Assembly (NCBI RefSeq): GCF_000003815.2
Contig: NC_049986.1
Location: 14,637,061 to 14,701,060, forward strand
Source of the DNA: Branchiostoma floridae
Taxonomy: Eukaryota > Chordata > Leptocardii > Amphioxiformes > Branchiostomatidae
Direction of reading: 5' to 3'
DNA length: 64,000 bases
The position numbers and the translations under genes are program-made. Each line of letters opens with the position of its first letter. The first letter of the stretch is position 1. Positions 50,001-59,928 of this stretch are shown here, in pieces. Below the pieces are notes generated by a model. It was given only the letters and a program-made list of their open reading frames with translations. It ran no database searches and was not told the origin of the DNA.

Positions 50001-53000
50001 AACCGTGAATATACGCACAATTCCTGCAGGTATAATAACTACCTCGTACGTAAAAACTCAAGCTGCCAGCAGTTCATGTGGCGGGAATTTCCCCACCAAT
50101 GTCATAGCAACGGCCACCACTGTCATAGCAACGGCCAATCGGAGACGCGTAATGGGATTACTTCATACAAAATTTGCAGAGATAGCGGCTTCTGGTTTCG
50201 GTACAACGTAACGATGTATTGCAGGAGAAAATATTCGGAATCGAACTTGTATATTTTTTTACAGGTCTTCCACGAAAATTGTGCAAAAGTAGGTCGTCCA
50301 AAAATGTGAGAATGAGACTATTTTTCGCTGACATCCCGCCTGCTTTGAAGGTTGACTGCAGACCCGATTGACGTAAGAGCCTGCGTAGGTGGCCATTACG
50401 GAAAAGGCAGGCCGTGAAAACTATTTTTTCTGCGTAGTTCGGGTTGATTTTTGGGTTGACATTCATTCTACTACTATATAAAAAAGTAACTATCGGGAGA
50501 CTGTTTTCGTATCACTGTATTCTTACCCAGCGTTATGAACATGATCGCTGCTGGCAATTTTCCTCCAATGTTTTGCAAATCTGAGTTTCTGTACCCACCA
50601 TTTTTTCGCGCCATATGCTAATAAGCGCGCGCTTTATGCTAAACGTCTAAACCCTGACTCCCGCTAACGCGAGCCCGACGTGTTCGCTTTATACGCAGTT
50701 TGGCGTTGACGGGGACTCCCGCTGAGCCTACGGCCGTACGCTTCGGAGTGGACGGGAGAAAATTTGACGATAGCGGGACTACGTTAACGGGAACTCTCTT
50801 TACACGGGGCTCCCGCTAACGCAGTCCCGCTAACGCCAGTCCCGCTAACGCGAAAAGCGTAATGTAAAGTGGGCCTAACACTGTAACACTGTACAGATGG
50901 GAAAGGGGGAAACATTGGAAGCACAACATACGTCATCTATATCCATTATTATTCTGGTAACTATGATAATAAATATACAGCTGGAGTTGGACTCCTAGGA
51001 GACACATGAAATAGCTGAGCATATCACTGGAGAATGGGTTTCTTGTAGAATGTGGGGCTTGGAGCAAAATATAATTGAAATTTTGACTTTGAGACTTTTT
51101 TTTACCTTCCACACACATGGCCCTGGTTTTGTGACCTCCTGATATTCTGACCTTGCCCCATGTAATCAGAGGGTAATCAGAAGGTAGTAAAGTCCAATTT
51201 AGTGGATCCAAGTTAAATTGTAATGATGAAACATTTATTAAAGCCAGGCCTGGCACAATTACTTGTTTGGTGCAAAAACATGAACTTGTGATTGAAACTT
51301 TAATAAATATACATTGTAAATTGTTCTTACTCTGCACAAAAATAGTAACCTAACTTTTGTTAGCTGTGCATGACTGCCTGTTGTACCATAAAGAGGAACT
51401 GAGAGTAACCTCCCTCCTGCTAAAGTAGCCTTTTCGCCACAAATTTGTGTAGATTGCATGGTTACAGAGCAGGGAGAAGCTATTTTCCCCTAAGATACAT
51501 GAAAACTCCAAGGTGCAATGTACAAAAGGTAAGGGGCGTTGATAAGGTTATCTATCTTAACAGGTAGTTGCTGCCTAGTGTATAAAACTTGTGTTAAGGC
51601 TGGGATTACTTTTTCCAGTAATTTCTGGAGACACCTCCCCAAAGATTACTCATACTCACAGTGCAATGATATGAATGATAGTAAATATATATCATACTCC
51701 CCTTCTTAGATAGAGAGAATCTAAAGACAGCCAGAGTCTATCTGCAGTTCCCTGACTGAGTTAATCATCTGGCTGCTATCCTAAACTAACACATCCTGCT
51801 GACAGCCTTGAAGGGAAGTAGCATTCCCATGTCAGCATTCAACCCACATTACTATTCCCTTGGTATTTCCACTGAGTCATTTGTTTCCTGGCTCTTTCTG
51901 GAACTCCATGCACACAGTATGAGCTTTATACCAATAATTTCATAATCTTGTGATATTATGCAGATTCTTACAAATAATTTGTGGGAATGCTCGTCATACA
52001 GATTTCTGAGGTGTACACAGTTCAGGTTTGAATTATTTTGGACACTATAAAAAGTTTCATAAAACACTTTTGAGGCAACTCGGAGCTGTATTTACATCTG
52101 ATGGCACATGTAGTTTCTACACTTCTTTCCTCTAAGGTATAAGCCATAACTTAAGGTGAACAATAATGTTTGGTGAGTCTGTCTCATCCATTTACTTCCA
52201 CCATGACAGTCTCACAGAAGAAATTCTTTGGTTCCATACCATAAATGTTATGACGGTTTCAGTGAATGTAGACAAACAATGACACAATGATATATTAGGA
52301 TAATTGCCATAACATGATGATTGGTGTGTATGTCCATGTCCATGCTTATGCCCATGTTTGGGAAAGTCCAACATCACATAATTTCATACCCATATGACAT
52401 CATAATAACCTTGGATTGAGGTACATGTACCAATGGGACTGTAAATTAATATTGTATAGACAAACATTGGCATGACATAATGATTGTCTGATTTTTGGCT
52501 AGTCAATGTATGCACAAATATAAATGGTGCAACTGTATCATCTGGTCCTTCCATGTACATCATAAATGGGAACTTCAAAAATCAAGTTTTCAAACAATAC
52601 AAAAGTATGGACATACAAAAGTATCCTTATAATATAAGATACATACAAGTGTGGGGCAGGTACATTATAAATATCCTCATGTACTTGTTGGCAATAACTA
52701 AAATTTCAGTCCTATCTTGAGACGTCTGACAGTACAAAATGGTATGCTGTATTCTAAAGACAAAAGATGTTCCCTTAACAATCATTTAAATCACCTTGAG
52801 GTAATGTCTATACAGCTTTTTTTGTGTAACGACTGCCTGGGGTCATACTGATAGGTAAGCTAGCCTGTCAGTATCAGTCAGCAGACAGTCATGCATACAG
52901 TACTTCAAAGACTTCAAGAGTAAACAAGACAAGAATGCAAAAGCTTTGGAAAATGCAGGACAAAATTCCATAACCTGATTAGAGGTTACTCTATACTAGA

Positions 53001-53602
53001 TACAGCTAAGCCATGGGAAGTAATTAGATAAACCCATACCATAACACATACAGCTATGATGTGATGTAATTATTGTAGGTTCCCTGGGGGAATTCCTTGA
53101 ATGAGGTTACCTCATTCAGAAAGAGATCTAGAGCTTATATAACCTGGAGCAATGAAATGGGTTGATAAACATGGCCACCTACTGAATTGTTATTCTCACA
53201 AATATTTGTAATGATGTAGACATGCACATACTGCACAGCTCTAGGTTAACACAATACTGTACACGTAGCAGAAATATCGTTGTCATGATTTTGCAGCAGT
53301 GAGGAGGTACATTTGTACCCCCCCCCCCAAAAAAAACCTCTTGGAATATCTAAAATTCAACATTGTAGTACATTTAGACAGCATGTCAATTTAAAGTATT
53401 CATATATATTTTCTTAAGAAAATATTCCTTTCTCTGTACTGCCTAATTCCTACACCATGGGATACATTTTGTACATGTACATGTACATGTATACCATGGC
53501 CAGATGTTGACCTCTTGAACATAAGTGTAAAACCCACCTTTGTTCCTCTCACTTGGAGCAGACACTTCCACAAAACACTCAAACGTCCTGTCAGGATTTT
53601 CC
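28194..53602 (-). CDS. DENND1: Connecdenn/DENND1 Rab35-type GEF (25 exons, first exon missing)
   Basis: DENN-domain exchange factor; vertebrate DENND1A-C activate Rab35 on clathrin-coated vesicles. Exons, 5' to 3' (plus coordinates): 53538-53602, 45678-45721, 45339-45391, 44527-44628, 44021-44090, 39795-39890, 39300-39353, 38791-38852, 38289-38337, 37933-37982, 37457-37507, 36697-36742, 36418-36522, 35887-36012, 35414-35515, 34936-35026, 34413-34492, 34149-34181, 33693-33761, 33265-33405, 32690-32799, 32009-32077, 30820-30921, 29259-29346, 28194 to at least 29004. All phases fit; about 889 residues are visible. Family signatures include [48 protein letters not shown] and [20 protein letters not shown]. 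The initiator exon lies upstream of 53602, in the repeats or outside the window; the last exon is interrupted by an N gap. Confidence 0.96.
29005..29104. other. Assembly gap (100 N) at the border of the last DENND1 exon
   Basis: 100 N placed right where the 5' border of the last DENND1 exon should be. The acceptor site and some codons are therefore unknown. Confidence 0.99.
29259..34492 (-). other. DENND1: DENND1 tail exons with LLDLD clathrin-box motif
   Basis: Exons 34413-34492 ([17 protein letters not shown]), 34149-34181 (33 nt), 33693-33761, 33265-33405 (ends [10 protein letters not shown]), 32690-32799, 32009-32077, 30820-30921 and 29259-29346. The tail is disordered and charged. Exon 30820-30921 encodes [10 protein letters not shown], which fits the clathrin-box consensus. 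Exon 32009-32077 is acidic ([14 protein letters not shown]); its apparent stop just after the exon is really the GTAAGA donor. Confidence 0.88.
33806..33890. repeat. Dispersed repeat, copy 2 (DENND1 intron)
   Basis: Shares TAACCAGCTGCTGC, a TACCGGCTATATAG block and ATACAGATAC, in the same order, with 1987-2067. The centre is GC-rich, and the start (ACCGGTGTAATATAACC) is partly inverted relative to the end (GGTTATACCGG), so a fold-back element is likely. Confidence 0.55.
34632..34860 (+). mobile_element. tRNA-derived SINE candidate
   Basis: Near its start it has TGGCAAGTGAGT (A-box-like) at about 34637 and, some 40 bases on, a B-box-like AATTCAATCCC at about 34680. A longer unrelated body follows, ending near GGCCAAGGGCTACTGAAGC. 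The Pol III box spacing and the non-coding body suggest a SINE; poor box matches and unclear ends keep confidence moderate. It lies between DENND1 exons 34413-34492 and 34936-35026. Confidence 0.45.
34936..36012 (-). other. DENND1: DENND1 dDENN exons
   Basis: Exons 35887-36012 (LKSKLKKTG to [11 protein letters not shown]), 35414-35515 ([15 protein letters not shown] to QLFKQ) and 34936-35026 ([17 protein letters not shown] to NLVDYSK) form the dDENN part. The first two exons are phase 0 at both ends; the third starts in phase 0 and ends in phase 1. Confidence 0.94.
37081..37416. mobile_element. 336-bp CAGGG-ended TIR element with TAGGA duplication
   Basis: Starts CAGGGTTGGACAAGT and ends ACTTGTCCAACCCTG, an exact 15-bp inverted pair. 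It is flanked by the direct repeat TAGGA (37076-37080 and 37417-37421). Inside, CACTTGCCC/ACTTGCCCGA words recur. No coding capacity, so it is non-autonomous. CAGGG-like ends occur in hAT-type elements, but a 5-bp duplication is shorter than the usual 8, so the superfamily is open. Confidence 0.8.
37768..37848. repeat. 27-bp tandem repeat, about 3 copies
   Basis: The unit GTCAGGATTGGTCAATCATA plus CAAATT occurs about three times in a row (first copy degenerate) in the DENND1 intron 37508-37932. Each copy carries a GGTCAATCA word. Confidence 0.75.
39891..44020. other. DENND1: 4.1-kb DENND1 intron
   Basis: Intron between the uDENN and cDENN coding blocks. I see only AT-rich sequence and simple ACATGTAC-type runs (near 41800-41820), with no exon that keeps the DENND1 frame and no recognisable transposon. 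Confidence 0.5.
44958..45096. mobile_element. Near-perfect full-length palindrome (fold-back element)
   Basis: Begins AATACAACACGGTATATTCCG and its end reads CGGAATACACCGTGTTGTATT, its inverted copy. Pairing continues inward through GGGTCGGATCACCC and GGGCGATCCGACCC to a centre near 45027. The GC-rich interior contrasts with the AT-rich intron around it. A fold-back MITE is the simplest reading. It lies in the DENND1 intron 44629-45338. Confidence 0.8.
46637..46907. repeat. Two-copy tandem duplication, about 146 bp
   Basis: GATGTATGTGACAC followed by GGTGAGGACACCAGC begins at 46637 and again at 46783. Later blocks (CAGTGT-TCCT, CAACAGACCTGAG/CAACAAACCTGAG, GTTACAGATGTGCC-like, CAGACTGTC-like) recur in order. 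The second copy is slightly shorter. Intronic. Confidence 0.8.
46990..47184. mobile_element. Fold-back MITE, TACTGTAAATGC family, copy 2
   Basis: Starts TACTGTAAATGCAGAAAC and ends CCAGTACAGTA. It holds GTTCGCGGTTTTCGCGGT and the opposite-strand ACCGCGAA words, like the copy at 4081-4292. Non-coding; in the long first DENND1 intron. Confidence 0.8.
47711..47867. repeat. Two adjacent TAGCCTGG hairpins
   Basis: Hairpin 1 (47711-47775) starts TAGCCTGGATACCAGACCC and ends GGGTCTGGTATCCAGGCTA, arms of about 27 bp around a short loop. Hairpin 2 (47791-47867) starts TTAGCCTGGTATCCAGCCGT and ends ACGGCTGGACACCAGGCTAA. They share outer sequence but differ inside, so they look like two members of one small palindromic family sitting side by side. 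Confidence 0.8.
48226..48802 (+). mobile_element. Internally deleted mariner-type transposon
   Basis: The TIRs are CGAGGGGCGTTCAAGAAGTA at the start and TTGAACGCCTCTCG at the end, flanked by TA (48224-48225 and 48803-48804). Length is 577 bp against about 1.3 kb for a full mariner. The remnant ORF (48408-48707) begins [17 protein letters not shown] and runs through the N-terminal helix-turn-helix of mariner transposases to [12 protein letters not shown]. It then changes abruptly; the DDD/DDE catalytic part is absent. It is a non-autonomous derivative in the first DENND1 intron. Confidence 0.88.
48408..48707 (+). pseudogene. Truncated mariner transposase (DNA-binding part only)
   Basis: About 99 residues from the ATG at 48408. 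The helix-turn-helix region shows [20 protein letters not shown] and [16 protein letters not shown], as in the Mos1/SETMAR group. After about residue 70 the frame reads into sequence unlike the catalytic domain and stops, which fits the internal deletion of the element. It cannot encode an active transposase. Confidence 0.85.
49573..50875. mobile_element. 1.3-kb Harbinger-like TIR element, TAA duplications
   Basis: Left end GGCCCACTTTACATTACGCG, with TTTCGCGTTAGCGG continuing. The right end is the inverted copy (CGCGAAAAGCGTAATGTAAAG then TGGGCC). Both sides are flanked by TAA (49570-49572 and 50876-50878), matching the 3-bp TWA target of PIF/Harbinger transposons. The right subterminal region repeats CCCGCTAACG several times. 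The interior has no transposase-like ORF, so the element is non-autonomous. It is in the first DENND1 intron. Confidence 0.8.
50876..53537. other. DENND1: Rest of the first DENND1 intron
   Basis: About 2.7 kb of AT-rich intronic sequence with no exon, RNA gene or clear transposon. A C9-A8-like homopolymer junction lies near 53320-53336 and a short ACATGTAC run near 53473-53490. Confidence 0.45.
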
Positions 53603-53675
53603 CTGCAGACAAAACAAGAACAAGGGGTCAGGTATTGGGGGCCAAGTGTTGCAAAATTAAACGTATACATAGAAC

Positions 53676-53877
53676 GAATTTTCTCTCACACAGAAGGGTT
53701 GAAAAAGGTCTCACACACAGACAGATTTTTCTCTCTCACACAACGGTGGAAAAAGGTCGCACACATTGACAGATTTTTCTCTCTCACACAACCGTTGGAA
53801 AAGGTCGCACACATCGACAGATTTTTCTCTCCCACTCCAAAGTTGAAAAACGTCGCACACAGTCACAGATTTTCAAA
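53676..53877 (+). repeat. 48-bp tandem repeat, about 4 copies
   Basis: The unit is AGATTTTTCTCTCTCACACA, then a variable AC-GGTGGAAAAAGGTCGCACACA part, 48 bp in all. Four successive, partly diverged copies. It shares the CTCTCTCACACA word with the satellite that starts 0.8 kb further on. It lies just upstream of the first visible DENND1 exon. Confidence 0.85.
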
Positions 53878-53979
53878 AGGTGATTTTTTTACCATGTGTT
53901 GTCCTATATCATTCTTCATAAATGTTATAAATGCATAGCCTCTACCAGGCTTCGTGGTTTGGTGGTCTAATGTAGTACT

Positions 53980-54079
53980 NNNNNNNNNNNNNNNNNNNNN
54001 NNNNNNNNNNNNNNNNNNNNNNNNNNNNNNNNNNNNNNNNNNNNNNNNNNNNNNNNNNNNNNNNNNNNNNNNNNNNNNN
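53980..54079. other. Assembly gap (100 N)
   Basis: 100 N between the 48-bp repeat and the start of the satellite region. The missing DENND1 first exon could be here, within the satellite region or further upstream. Confidence 0.99.
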
Positions 54080-54647
54080 ATGGCCAGCATGACTTTGACT
54101 TTTGACCTGTTATGTAGTTTGTATGATTTTCCCTTTTCCCATAGAGACATGTATTTGAAATATACCGTAGCTGGAATGTCTCTGGATTCAAAGAATGCAC
54201 GCACACATGTCATATAAGTTGTCCTTCACCGACTCAAACTTGCACGCTCGATATCTTTCTTAGATACTCTTTCCGATCGTTCGTGCAGTCATACATAATA
54301 TCTGTAAAAACAAATATTATCCAAAAACTGAGGCTGATTTTTTTTCAAATACACAGCAAGAAGTTTCTGCAAGTCAGACACCCATGGTAAGAAAGCTTAA
54401 GGTGGAAAAAAATCCGTCCCTGAAGAGAACAGTTTAAAAGATCCTTGTTCGGATGTATAAGTACGGCGAATTTAAAGTTTTGGGGGTTGATTGCATTCTT
54501 CACATAGTGCAGACACCACGAGAATATGGCGCGTCAACAAATGTGCAATTTTTTGTCTCAAACACACGCAGAAATCAACTCTCAAACACATATTGAATTA
54601 TTCTTTCAAAAGACAAACTATTCTTTGATACAGCAGACATTTTTATT
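54080..54647. other. Transition into the satellite array
   Basis: No gene is seen. From about 54540 the sequence shows diverged pieces of the satellite (CTCAAACACAC, AATTATTCTTTC) before the first clear monomer start at 54648. Confidence 0.5.
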
Positions 54648-55772
54648 CCGACACACAAACACTACAATTCTCTCTCACACACAGCACAAAAAGTTCTCTC
54701 ACTTCGGGAGGCTTTCCCTGCCAACCCGGCTGTAGGAGTGAGCGATTTTTTCGTCTGAGTGAGAGCGAAATTTGGTCGATGTGAGAGCGCTTTCGGAGTA
54801 GTGGAAGAATAACTTGCTGGAGTTTTCTTAACTTCCAAATGGCAATGAACAGTGTCATTTTCTTGTTTCCACTAATAAACCTTTTTAACAATGACATTCT
54901 GTTATGTTATAGACATTTCCTCGACAATGATATTATTCCGACACACAACGCTGAAATTCTCTCTCACCCATAGAACAAAAAGTTCTCTCACTCCGCGAGG
55001 CTTCCCTTACCAACCCGGCTGGAGGAGTGAGCGATTACTTTGGTCTGAGTGAGAGCGAATCTTTGTCGATGTGAGAGCGCTCTCGGAGTAGTGGAAGAAT
55101 AACTTTCTTGAGTTTTCTTAACTTTTAAAGGGGAATGAACAGTGTCATTTTCTTCAGTTTCCAATAATAAACCATTTTAACAATGACATTCTGTTATGTT
55201 ACAGACATTTCCTCGACAATCACTTTATTCCGACAAACAACGCAGAAATTCTCTCTCACCCACAGAACAAAAAGTTCTTTCACCACGGGGGCTTTCCCCG
55301 CCAACCCGGCTGGAGGAGTGAGCGATTTATTTTGGTTTGAGTGAGAGCAAAATTTGGTCGATGTGAGAGCACTTTTGGAGTAGTGAAAGAATAACTTCCT
55401 GGAGGTTTATTTACTTCAAACGCAAAAAAAACATTGACATTTTGTTCAGTTTGAAATGATATACATCATGCAATAACAATCACTCATACGAAAGATATTG
55501 TGTTGACGATCAATCTTTTTCCGACACACAACGCTAAAATTCTCTCTCACACACAGAACAAAAAGTTCTCTCACTTCGGGAGGCTTTCCCTGCCAACCGG
55601 TAGTAGGAGTGAGCCCTTTTTTGGGTCTGAGTGAGTGCGAAAATTCGTCGATGTGAGAGCGCTTTCTGGAGTAGTGAAAGAATAAATTCCTGGAGGTTTA
55701 TCTACTTTAGACTCAAATCAACACCTGACATTCTGTTCAGTTTGAAACAATATACATCATACAATAATAATC
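54648..55772 (+). repeat. Satellite array, block 1 (about 290-bp monomers)
   Basis: Monomer landmarks CCGACAC (or variant) occur at 54648, 54938, 55230 and 55521, a 290-292 bp spacing. Each monomer contains AATTCTCTCTCAC, AAAAAGTTCTCTCAC, GGAGTGAGCGAT, CTGAGTGAG and GATGTGAGAGCGC words, then an AT-rich part with GTTTGAAACGATATACA. The block runs into an N gap. Confidence 0.95.
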
Positions 55773-56565
55773 NNNNNNNNNNNNNNNNNNNNNNNNNNNN
55801 NNNNNNNNNNNNNNNNNNNNNNNNNNNNNNNNNNNNNNNNNNNNNNNNNNNNNNNNNNNNNNNNNNNNNNNNNNNNNNNNNNNNNNNNNNNNNNNNNNNN
55901 NNNNNNNNNNNNNNNNNNNNNNNNNNNNNNNNNNNNNNNNNNNNNNNNNNNNNNNNNNNNNNNNNNNNNNNNNNNNNNNNNNNNNNNNNNNNNNNNNNNN
56001 NNNNNNNNNNNNNNNNNNNNNNNNNNNNNNNNNNNNNNNNNNNNNNNNNNNNNNNNNNNNNNNNNNNNNNNNNNNNNNNNNNNNNNNNNNNNNNNNNNNN
56101 NNNNNNNNNNNNNNNNNNNNNNNNNNNNNNNNNNNNNNNNNNNNNNNNNNNNNNNNNNNNNNNNNNNNNNNNNNNNNNNNNNNNNNNNNNNNNNNNNNNN
56201 NNNNNNNNNNNNNNNNNNNNNNNNNNNNNNNNNNNNNNNNNNNNNNNNNNNNNNNNNNNNNNNNNNNNNNNNNNNNNNNNNNNNNNNNNNNNNNNNNNNN
56301 NNNNNNNNNNNNNNNNNNNNNNNNNNNNNNNNNNNNNNNNNNNNNNNNNNNNNNNNNNNNNNNNNNNNNNNNNNNNNNNNNNNNNNNNNNNNNNNNNNNN
56401 NNNNNNNNNNNNNNNNNNNNNNNNNNNNNNNNNNNNNNNNNNNNNNNNNNNNNNNNNNNNNNNNNNNNNNNNNNNNNNNNNNNNNNNNNNNNNNNNNNNN
56501 NNNNNNNNNNNNNNNNNNNNNNNNNNNNNNNNNNNNNNNNNNNNNNNNNNNNNNNNNNNNNNNNN
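55773..56565. other. Assembly gap (793 N) inside the satellite
   Basis: 793 N, not a round number, so the gap size was probably estimated. Both sides are satellite sequence. Confidence 0.99.
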
Positions 56566-57505
56566 TATTTCTTTCTTCAGCGCATATTAAAAACTGACAT
56601 TTTGTATAGTTTGAAACGATATACATCATACACTAACAATCAATTAAACCAAAGACATTGTCTTGACGATCAATCTATTTCCGACACTCAACGCTACAAT
56701 TCTCTCTCACCTACAGAAGAAAAAGTTCTGTCACTTCGGGAGGCCTCCCCTGCCAACCCGGCCGTAGGAGTGAGCGATTTTTTGGGTCTGAGTGAGAGCG
56801 AACTTTTGTCGATGTGAGAGCGCTTTCGGAATAATGAAAGAATAACTTCCTTCAGAATTTTTTCACTTCAAACGCAAAATAAATGCTGACATTTTGTCTA
56901 GTTTGTAACGATATACACTATACAATAACAATCACTTATACCAAATACTAAAGATATTGTCTTGACAATCAATCTTTTTCCGACACACAACGCTGAAATT
57001 CTCTCTCACCCATAGAACAACAAGTTCTCTCACTTCGGGAGGCTTCCCTGCCAACGCGGCTGGAGGAGTGAGCGATTTTTGGGGTCTGAGTGAGTGCGAA
57101 CTTTTGTCGATGTGAGAGCGCTTTCGAATAGTGAAAGAACAACTTCTTTTAGTATTTTTTACTTAAAACGCAAAATAATCACTGGCATTTTTTTCAGTTT
57201 GTAACGATATACACCATACAATAACAATCACTTATACCAAATATTAAAGATATTGTTTTGACAATCAATCTTTTTCCGACACACAACGCTAAAATTCTCT
57301 CTCACACACAGAACAAAAAGTTCTCTCACTTCGGGAGGCTTCCTTGCCAACCCGGCTGTAGGAGTGAGCGCTTTTTGGGGTCTGAGTGAGTGCGAACTTT
57401 TGTCGATGTGAGAGCGCTTTCTGAATAATGAAAGAATAATTTCCTGCAGTATTTTTCCATGCCAAATATTTTATATACCTGTTTAAACGGTCCTTTTGGA
57501 ACATG

Positions 57506-57575
57506 GTCGCTCTAGCGCAGTGGGAAAATTTGCGCAATGTAAACCAATGCACCCGGTTCGATTCCGGGGAGGCAA
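57506..57575 (+). ncRNA. tRNA-like sequence in satellite, copy 1
   Basis: Box A TAGCGCAGTGG (57513-57523) and box B GGTTCGATTCC (57555-57565) match the Pol III consensus. The T arm pairs perfectly (CCCGG/CCGGG). GCGC/GCGC can form a D stem. The acceptor pairs only partly, and the distance between the arms is too short for a normal anticodon arm plus variable loop. A T-run starting at 57579 could terminate Pol III. It reads as a decayed tRNA or SINE head rather than a working tRNA; no amino acid is assigned. Confidence 0.6.
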
Positions 57576-59139
57576 GTATTTTTTGTTAACTTTCTTTTTT
57601 TTTCTTCTTTTACATCCATTAAAATACTAATTTTTGCATCCATTGAAATACCTATGAACAATACTTTTGTATAGAACATTAAAACTCACATTTGCACCGG
57701 TTCTACTTCTGCATTTTTTCGATGTTGGGATATTTGAATGAGACGTGCGATACTCTGCTTATAAGTCGTTCTAACTTTCCATAAAATGCCCATACAACAT
57801 CTACATCACAGAATTACACAAGAACAAACTGATTTTCTCGAAAATATCTGCATACTGGCTTTTTTTCAAAATACGCATCAGCCAGCTTTTTTTCAGAAGC
57901 TTTCTTGTTTCACTTCAAGCGCAAAATAAACACTGATATTTTGTTTAGTTTATAACGATATACACTATACAATACAATCATTCATTCCAAAGATATGGTC
58001 TTGACAATGAATCTTTTTCCGACACACAACGCGAAAATTCTCTCTCACACACAGAACAAAAAGTTCTTTCACCTCGGGGGCTTTCCCCGCCAACCCGGCT
58101 GGAGGAGTGAGCGATTTTTTGGGTCTGAGTGAGTGCGAACTTTTGTCGATGTGTGAGCGCTTTTGGAGTAGTGAAAGAACAACTTCTTTTTGTATTTTTT
58201 ACTTAAAACGCAAAATAAACGCAGACCTTTTGTTTAGTTTGTAACGATTTACACTATACAATACCAATCACTTATACCAAATATTAAAGATATTGTTTTG
58301 ACAATCAATCTTTTTCCGACACACAACGCTAAAATTCTCTCTCACACACAGAACAAAAAGTTCTCTCACTTCGGGAGGCTTCCTTGTCAACCCGGCTATA
58401 GGAGTGAGCGCTTTTTGGGGTCTGAGTGAGTGCGAACTTTTGTCGATGTGAGAGCGCTTTTGGAGTAGTGAAAGAACAACTTCTTTAAGTATTTTTTTAC
58501 TAAAAACGCAAAATGATCACTGGCATTTTTTTCAGTTTGTAACGATATACACCATACAATAACAATCACTTATACCAAATATTAAAGATATTGTCTTGAC
58601 AATCAATCTTTCTCGGACACACAACGCTAAAATTCTCTCTCACACACAGAACAAAAAGTTCTCTCACTTCGGGAGGCTTCCCTGCCAACCCGGCTGTAGG
58701 AGTGAGCGATTTTTTGGGTCTGAGTGAGTGCGAACTTTTGTCGATGTGAGAGCGCTTTTGGAGTAGTGAAAGAACAACTTCTTTAAGTATTTTTTTACTA
58801 AAAACGCAAAATAATCACTGGCATTTTTTCAGTTTGTAACGATATACACCATACAATAACAATCACTTATACCAAATATTAAAGATATTGTTCTGACAAT
58901 CAATCTTTTTCCGACACACAACGCTAAAATTCTCTCTCACACACAGAACAAAAAGTTCTCTCACTTCGGGAGGCTTCCTTGCCAACCCGGCTGTAGGAGT
59001 GAGCGCTTTTTGGGGTCTGAGTGAGTGCGAACTTTTGTCGATGTGAGAGCGCTTTCTGAATAATGAAAGAATAATTTCCTGCAGTATTTTTCCATGCCAA
59101 ATATTTTATATACCTGTTTAAACAATCTTTTGGAACATG

Positions 59140-59209
59140 GTCGCTCTAGCGCAGTGGGAAAATTTGCGCAATGTAAACCAATGCACCCGGTTCGATTCCG
59201 GGGAGGCAA
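59140..59209 (+). ncRNA. tRNA-like sequence in satellite, copy 2
   Basis: Same sequence as the copy at 57506 across both boxes (box A 59147-59157), in the same place within the enlarged unit. The 5' flank differs slightly (AACAATC instead of AACGGTCC). Confidence 0.6.
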
Positions 59210-59491
59210 TTATTTTTTGTTAACTTTTTTTTTTTTTCTTCTTTTACATCCATTAAAATACTAATTTTTGCATCCATTGAAATACCTATGAATATTACTT
59301 TTGTATAGAACATTAAAACTCACATTTGCACCGGTTCTACTTCTGCATTTTTTCGATGTTGGGATATTTGAATGAGACGTGCGATACTCTGCTTATAAGT
59401 CGTTCTAACTTTCCATAAAATGCCCATACAACATCTACATCACAGAATTACACAAGAACAAACTGATTTTCTCGAAAATATCTGCATACTG

Positions 59492-59928
59492 NNNNNNNNN
59501 NNNNNNNNNNNNNNNNNNNNNNNNNNNNNNNNNNNNNNNNNNNNNNNNNNNNNNNNNNNNNNNNNNNNNNNNNNNNNNNNNNNNNNNNNNNNNNNNNNNN
59601 NNNNNNNNNNNNNNNNNNNNNNNNNNNNNNNNNNNNNNNNNNNNNNNNNNNNNNNNNNNNNNNNNNNNNNNNNNNNNNNNNNNNNNNNNNNNNNNNNNNN
59701 NNNNNNNNNNNNNNNNNNNNNNNNNNNNNNNNNNNNNNNNNNNNNNNNNNNNNNNNNNNNNNNNNNNNNNNNNNNNNNNNNNNNNNNNNNNNNNNNNNNN
59801 NNNNNNNNNNNNNNNNNNNNNNNNNNNNNNNNNNNNNNNNNNNNNNNNNNNNNNNNNNNNNNNNNNNNNNNNNNNNNNNNNNNNNNNNNNNNNNNNNNNN
59901 NNNNNNNNNNNNNNNNNNNNNNNNNNNN
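59492..59928. other. Assembly gap (437 N) inside the satellite
   Basis: 437 N after the enlarged unit beginning at 58911. If that unit has the same 743-bp length, the next monomer would start at about 59654, and the observed start at 59943 is one more monomer on, so the estimated gap size is plausible. Confidence 0.99.

Larger units (their letters stand above)
44021..53602 (-). other. DENND1: DENND1 uDENN exons (1-5 of those visible)
   Basis: Exon 53538-53602 gives [21 protein letters not shown], matching the start of DENND1A after its first few residues. Exons 45678-45721, 45339-45391, 44527-44628 and 44021-44090 continue through [43 protein letters not shown] and [15 protein letters not shown]. 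For exon 44527-44628 I use the second of two nearby AGs, because only that keeps the reading frame. The first intron (45722-53537) is 7.8 kb and holds most of the transposons. Confidence 0.93.
56566..59491 (+). repeat. Satellite array, block 2, with two enlarged units
   Basis: Monomer starts at 56681, 56980, 57276, 58019, 58316, 58614 and 58911. Normal spacing is 296-299 bp; 57276 to 58019 is 743 bp because an extra segment of about 450 bp (from about 57457 to 57900) sits inside the monomer. The same extra segment begins again at about 59092 and runs into the gap. Each extra segment carries a tRNA-like sequence. Confidence 0.95.

Noticed and set aside
57506..57575. A functional tRNA-Phe (loop GTAAACC could be read as anticodon AAA)
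   Set aside because: The acceptor stem is mostly unpaired and the middle is too short, so I do not assign an anticodon or amino acid.
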